Positions 7,408 to 9,644 of a stretch of 9,644 bases of DNA are shown here, one piece after another. Origin of the DNA: Planctomycetia bacterium (GTDB lineage: Bacteria; Planctomycetota; UBA11346); the NCBI GenBank assembly GCA_005801395.1, contig SYDV01000494.1:1-9644 (forward strand), given 5' to 3'. The position numbers and the translations under genes are program-made. The notes below the pieces were generated by a model that ran no database searches, was not told where the DNA came from, and saw nothing but the letters and a program-made list of their open reading frames with translations. Each line of letters begins with the position of its first letter. Within the stretch, counting starts at the first letter, position 1.

Positions 7408-7701
7408 TTATTTAGCTTCTTCTTTCTTTTTGCGCGTTGGTTTACCATCTTCGCCTAAGGTGATTTGATGTTCGCTGCCATCGGTTGCTTTGTATTGAAT
7501 TTGATAGCGCGTGCTGGTTCCGGTTAATTTCTTCGCACTTTTAATCTCGCCACCTGGAGCCGCTGTCGCAAAGCCTTCTTTAACGGCGGCTGGAATATCC
7601 GCTAATTCTACTTTTTCTTCCTTGGTTTCTGCGCTGAAACTGAGGATTGGCATGCTCACGCCTAGAATCAAAGCTAGCATGAGTGTCTTAAATAATCGCA
7701 T
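7408..7701 (-). CDS. Small secreted PepSY-like protein
   Basis: This is a 97-residue protein with a signal peptide (MRLFKTLMLALILGVSMPIL, probable cleavage after SFSA near residue 24). The mature part reads as one PepSY-like module: a helix ADIPAAVKEGFATAAPGG, then a strand pair around KKLTGTSTRYQIQYKATDG, a further strand EHQITLGEDGKP, and a Lys/Glu-rich end. This matches the layout of the PepSY-like, beta-lactamase-inhibitor-fold family (formerly DUF2874), which is secreted and of mostly unknown role. AAGGGA 8 bases before the ATG serves as Shine-Dalgarno. Two hairpins lie in its upstream region. Its neighbours give no functional hint. Confidence 0.75.
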   Translation of the reverse strand: MRLFKTLMLALILGVSMPILSFSAETKEEKVELADIPAAVKEGFATAAPGGEIKSAKKLTGTSTRYQIQYKATDGSEHQITLGEDGKPTRKKKEEAK

Positions 7702-7715
7702 GTGACGTTTCCCTT

Positions 7716-7775
7716 GGCCCTGTGGGCCGATGGTTAATCTCGTGCTAATTTCTCGTCGACTTGACGAAAATTAGC
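7716..7775 (-). promoter_or_regulatory. Two stem-loops in the leader of the PepSY-like gene
   Basis: Next to the ribosome site, GGCCC (7716-7720) and GGGCC (7724-7728) form a tight 3-base-loop hairpin. Further upstream, GCTAATTT + TCGTC (7744-7757) pairs with GACGA + AAATTAGC (7763-7775), giving 13 bp with one bulged base (7752) and a 5-base loop. Neither has a T tract, so they look more like leader structures or an operator than terminators. Confidence 0.4.
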
Positions 7776-8417
7776 CGAGGAGCCGCGATAATTGCCATGA
7801 GGAATGAAATTGCAAGCACGCGTCTCTTTCGCAGTACAAGCTGTGCGTCAGTGGCGCGATCAACTTATTTCATGATAATGGTTTGCGTAGAATCGGTTGG
7901 GTAATTATTGGCAGAAAACGCGCCTTTTATACGGCGTTCAGATGCCATGGTATGCGACTAATTACCAAAAAAAATTAAGGCCGCGAACGTCTTGTATTAT
8001 TTGAATCTTAACGGGATTCTGAGACAAATGTGCAAGGCAAATCGACTAACGAATCAATAAACACCCTCAACTTTGTAATAATGAGCGGATGAAGGCCGAG
8101 GGCGTCCTACCCACACTCATGCGGTCTCCATTGAGACTGGTTTTTCCTCTCTCTTTTCTTTCCCTGGTTTGTTCATCACTCGGTGTTTTGATAAGGGATG
8201 TTACCGAGCTACTTTCAATCATAACCAGTGGCGCATAATCTCCGCTATTCGCGAATGTGACGTGTGGATCATGGCGATCGTCGATAGACAACGAGATTTG
8301 GCAGATTGATTTATTAATTTGAGCGTCTTGCACGCTAGCACTACCGCATAATACCAAACAATACGGAAATTGAGCGTGAGAGGGGCGCTGACTCAGGGAA
8401 TGACTCTTATTTTACCC
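7776..8417. other. Intergenic stretch of about 640 bases, no confident gene
   Basis: No RNA gene or recognisable coding sequence is seen. A minus-strand frame (8067-8357, TTG start, 96 codons) begins coding-like, with a short hydrophobic stretch and VTFANSGDYAPLVMIE, but from about 8166 downwards becomes AGA/AGG-rich and loses that character. It has no Shine-Dalgarno sequence. An opposing plus-strand frame (8089-8238, 49 codons, starting MKAEGVLPTLMRSPL) overlaps it. Either could be a remnant. On the plus strand GGTCTC-CATT-GAGACT (8122-8137) is followed by TTTTT, a weak terminator-like element. TATAAA on the minus strand (7926-7931) could be a -10 box for the PepSY-like gene but lacks a good -35. 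Confidence 0.4.
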
Positions 8418-8426
8418 ACTATAAAG

Positions 8427-8459
8427 AAAAACCCCCAGCCAGATTGGCTGAGGGTTTTT
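8427..8459 (-). terminator. Strong rho-independent terminator of the pilin gene
   Basis: A 14-bp stem (8427-8440 with 8446-8459) closes the 5-base loop AGATT. The only non-Watson-Crick position is a U-G wobble on the minus strand but a C-A mismatch on the plus strand, showing that the minus-strand RNA is the intended product. T-rich sequence follows (GGGTTTTTCTTTATAG). It lies 38 bases past the pilin stop. Confidence 0.92.
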
Positions 8460-8471
8460 CGTCACGAAGCT

Positions 8472-8488
8472 CACACAAATGTTGTGTG
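8472..8488 (-). repeat. Small hairpin in the pilin 3' untranslated region
   Basis: CACACAA (8472-8478) and TTGTGTG (8482-8488) form a perfect 7-bp stem with a 3-base loop, between the pilin stop codon and the terminator. It could protect the mRNA 3' end. Confidence 0.4.
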
Positions 8489-8497
8489 TCTTGATTT

Positions 8498-9253
8498 CTA
8501 TTTCGAATAGACTGGGAAGGTATTGAAATTCGCGCCGACGTCCAGAATTTGAGGATTCCAAGCGATGCCCTTACCGGCTGCAAGAGCACAAGCGGCTGGT
8601 AGGAAGAGCAGAGCATCCGTGGCGGTTGCGCCGTTTGCCGGGTTAGCTGCCGCGCCATAGAACTGATTTTGTTGCGCGGGAACAGCTGGGCTACGAACCT
8701 GTCCGTCTTGACAAATCACGAAGCCGCGACGACCACTATTGCCATAATCTTGAGCACCACAGGCCGCCTGGAAGAAACGCTCACCGTTATTGGAGCTGGC
8801 GGGAGCTACGGGGGCGGCTGGGCCAGCAAGACCCTCTACCCAGTCATCGGTAGTAGCGCCGGTATTATCGGTGGTTTGTGGGCTCCATGACCAGAAATTA
8901 TAGCCACTAGCGGAACGGAAGGTTAAGCCGGCGGCACCGGCCTGCAGAGGGCCGGTTAACAAACGAAGATCGCCAGCAGGCACGGCGGCGGCACCGCCTT
9001 TGGTGGTACCGACGACACCGGCTAACGCGCCAATGGTGCCATATTCGCCGACGTTATCGAGGTCGCCATCCTGATAGCCGCCAGCCTGGAACTGCACTTG
9101 GGCCGGAAAGATACCAGACTTCAGGGTGCCAGCAGAGGCTGCTTCATTCGCCGTCACGCGCGATTCAAGCAAGTTAGGAATCGCGATAGCCGCGATAATA
9201 GCAATGATCGCGATCACGATCATGAGTTCGATGAGGGTAAAGCCTTTACGCAT
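8498..9253 (-). CDS. Type IV pilin / type II secretion pseudopilin-like prepilin
   Basis: This is a 251-residue prepilin. The leader MRKG is followed by the class III cleavage and methylation motif: cleavage after Gly4, mature N-terminus FTLIE with Glu at position 5, then an Ile/Ala-rich helix ending IPNLLESR. The prepilin peptidase PilD and pilus or secretion assembly machinery elsewhere would be needed. The globular part is long for a simple pilin and rich in Gly, Ala and Asn. It has Cys residues in AACGAQDYG and GFVICQDG that could form a disulfide, and another in LPAACALAAG. The length and single strongly expressed layout (AAGGAG 7 bases upstream, sigma-54 promoter, strong terminator) suggest a major pilin rather than a minor pseudopilin, but no pil or gsp genes are in view to decide. 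The style, with an Asp/Gly-rich QDGDLDNVGEYG stretch, resembles prepilins of PVC-type bacteria. Confidence 0.88.
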   Translation of the reverse strand: MRKGFTLIELMIVIAIIAIIAAIAIPNLLESRVTANEAASAGTLKSGIFPAQVQFQAGGYQDGDLDNVGEYGTIGALAGVVGTTKGGAAAVPAGDLRLLTGPLQAGAAGLTFRSASGYNFWSWSPQTTDNTGATTDDWVEGLAGPAAPVAPASSNNGERFFQAACGAQDYGNSGRRGFVICQDGQVRSPAVPAQQNQFYGAAANPANGATATDALLFLPAACALAAGKGIAWNPQILDVGANFNTFPVYSK

Positions 9254-9321
9254 GGTGAAACTCCTTGGTTGAGGTTGTTGCGTTTGGTTGTGAAGTTCAG
9301 TCTACCTCACATTGAGAGCTA

Positions 9322-9339
9322 TTGCACTAGGCATGCCAA
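9322..9339 (-). promoter_or_regulatory. Candidate sigma-54 promoter of the pilin gene
   Basis: On the minus strand the site reads TTGGCATGCCTAGTGCAA. It has the invariant GG and GC elements separated by exactly 10 bases and close agreement with the -24/-12 consensus (TTGGCACG, then TTGCA). The start would fall near 9312, leaving a leader of about 60 bases with AAGGAG before the pilin ATG. Sigma-54 control of major pilin genes is known in Pseudomonas, Myxococcus and Geobacter. An enhancer-binding activator would be expected to act from the AT-rich stretch upstream. Confidence 0.6.
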
Positions 9340-9392
9340 AGATTTGAAGAACACCTAAACCACTATGAATTGGTTAAAATAGGTCGTTGTTG

Positions 9393-9401
9393 TGTTATAA
9401 T
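9393..9401 (+). promoter_or_regulatory. Extended -10 promoter divergent from the pilin gene
   Basis: TGTTATAAT contains a perfect -10 hexamer TATAAT (9396-9401) preceded by the TGn extension. No good -35 stands at 17 bases (TTGGTT at 9370-9375 is 20 bases away). Transcription would begin around 9407-9410, directly at an ATG (9411). Confidence 0.5.
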
Positions 9402-9410
9402 GACAATTTG

Positions 9411-9644
9411 ATGAGTAATACTATTAACGTAGATGGGACAGCGCTCTCTGTCAGTGACGATTTACGTCACCAGCGCGGTGACAGCGTTGGTCAAAAATCC
9501 CCCCTGGGAACGCCAAGCTCCAGCTTGGCTCTTAAGAATGACCCGAGCCAAGCTGGAGCAGTTGGTGGGCGATCTGGTGGATCGCACCCGCGGCCCGCTG
9601 GAGCAAGCGCTCAAGGATGCCAATCTCAATTCCGGCAAGGTGGA
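9411..9644 (+). CDS. Open frame after the promoter, unidentified and doubtful
   Basis: From ATG 9411 (MSNTINVDGTALSVSDD...) the frame stays open to the window edge. The first 30 codons might be a genuine N-terminus, leaderless because the promoter ends 9 bases before. Beyond about 9500 it crosses a palindromic repeat and then runs out of frame through dnaK sequence, so the later part is certainly not its native continuation. I recognise no family. Confidence 0.2.
   Translation, partial: MSNTINVDGTALSVSDDLRHQRGDSVGQKSPLGTPSSSLALKNDPSQAGAVGGRSGGSHPRPAGASAQGCQSQFRQGG
9437..9482 (+). other. Cluster of mutually exclusive small hairpins
   Basis: Three short stems lie in 46 bases: GACAG/CTGTC (9437-9441, 9448-9452), GTGACG/CGTCAC (9454-9459, 9465-9470) and GTCACC/GGTGAC (9466-9471, 9477-9482). 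The last two share bases and so exclude each other. They follow the promoter by about 40 bases and could be part of a structured leader or small RNA. Confidence 0.35.
9505..9559. repeat. REP-like palindrome at the dnaK junction
   Basis: GCCAAGCTCCAGCTTGGC (9512-9529) is a perfect 8-bp palindrome with a 2-base centre. Its right arm, extended to 9517-9531, is also exactly complementary over 15 bases to 9545-9559 inside the dnaK sequence. The phrase GGGAACGCCAAGCTCC resembles, from memory only, a dispersed palindromic repeat of environmental genomes. Confidence 0.5.
9538..9644 (+). pseudogene. dnaK: Internal fragment of dnaK (Hsp70), 5' part missing
   Basis: The translation from 9538 reads MTRAKLEQLVGDLVDRTRGP followed by LEQALKDANLNSGKV. 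It aligns with the region near residue 300 of DnaK (E. coli: VTRAKLESLVEDLVNRS...EPLKVALQDAGLS), late in the ATPase domain. The N-terminal half, with the nucleotide-binding phosphate loops, is absent upstream; instead there is a palindrome and unrelated sequence. The frame is open leftwards to ATG 9433 but encodes nothing DnaK-like there. CTTAAG just before (9531-9536) could be the Leu-Lys expected before Met-Thr-Arg, displaced by one extra A, which would place the break slightly further left with a frameshift. Base use differs sharply: 63 of the last 100 bases are G or C and about 80% of codons end in G or C. Either a rearranged remnant or a chimeric join; the 3' part may continue beyond the window. 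Confidence 0.75.

Noticed and set aside
7861..7990. Inverted repeat GGTAATTA (7900-7907) / TAATTACC (7959-7966) as an operator
   Set aside because: AT-rich 8-mers 50 bases apart are easily chance, and no associated regulator gene is present.
8669..8890. Plus-strand ORF opposite the pilin gene
   Set aside because: It lies wholly within the confident pilin coding sequence and has no ribosome site; it is a shadow frame.
1..9644. CRISPR array, tRNA or rRNA
   Set aside because: No regularly spaced direct repeats, no cloverleaf with the TTCGAATC-type loop, and no rRNA core sequences were seen on either strand.

Overview
The window is bacterial DNA of moderate GC content (judged by eye, not counted) with two gene blocks facing each other. 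No single marker fixes the lineage. Small secreted proteins (an EF-hand protein and a PepSY-like protein), a short secreted esterase with a Leu-Ser-Ala-Gln signal end, and a large glycine/alanine-rich prepilin lean towards Planctomycetota or another PVC-type lineage. The TgpA-like transglutaminase would also fit a gammaproteobacterium. I treat the lineage as open.

Left block, plus strand (1-3729). It begins inside a membrane transglutaminase of the TgpA/DUF3488 type, whose 5' end lies outside the window. Thymidylate synthase (thyA), dihydrofolate reductase (folA) and a divergent member of the anthranilate phosphoribosyltransferase (TrpD) family follow. ThyA consumes methylene-tetrahydrofolate and releases dihydrofolate, which FolA reduces back, so this pair is a dTMP/folate cycle. 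The role of the TrpD-like protein beside them is unclear. None of these plus-strand genes has a clear Shine-Dalgarno sequence. A degenerate inverted repeat sits between thyA and folA. A hairpin terminator at 3760-3781 separates this block from the next.

Right block, minus strand (3840-9253), read from high to low coordinates: a type IV pilin/pseudopilin with a good sigma-54 promoter candidate and a strong terminator; a gap of about 0.7 kb without a confident gene; a small secreted PepSY-like protein; carA (carbamoyl-phosphate synthase small subunit, without carB next to it); a secreted PHB-depolymerase-like esterase; and a secreted EF-hand protein. All five minus-strand genes have recognisable Shine-Dalgarno sequences. 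They are separated by spacers and hairpins and look like mostly single-gene units.

Right edge (9254-9644). Divergent from the pilin is an extended -10 promoter, then a stretch rich in small hairpins, a palindromic REP-like repeat, and abruptly a GC-rich piece of dnaK (Hsp70) that starts in the middle of the protein. This junction is the oddest feature of the window. It may be a genomic rearrangement or gene remnant, or a chimeric assembly.

I see no CRISPR array, tRNA, rRNA, transposase or complete mobile element.
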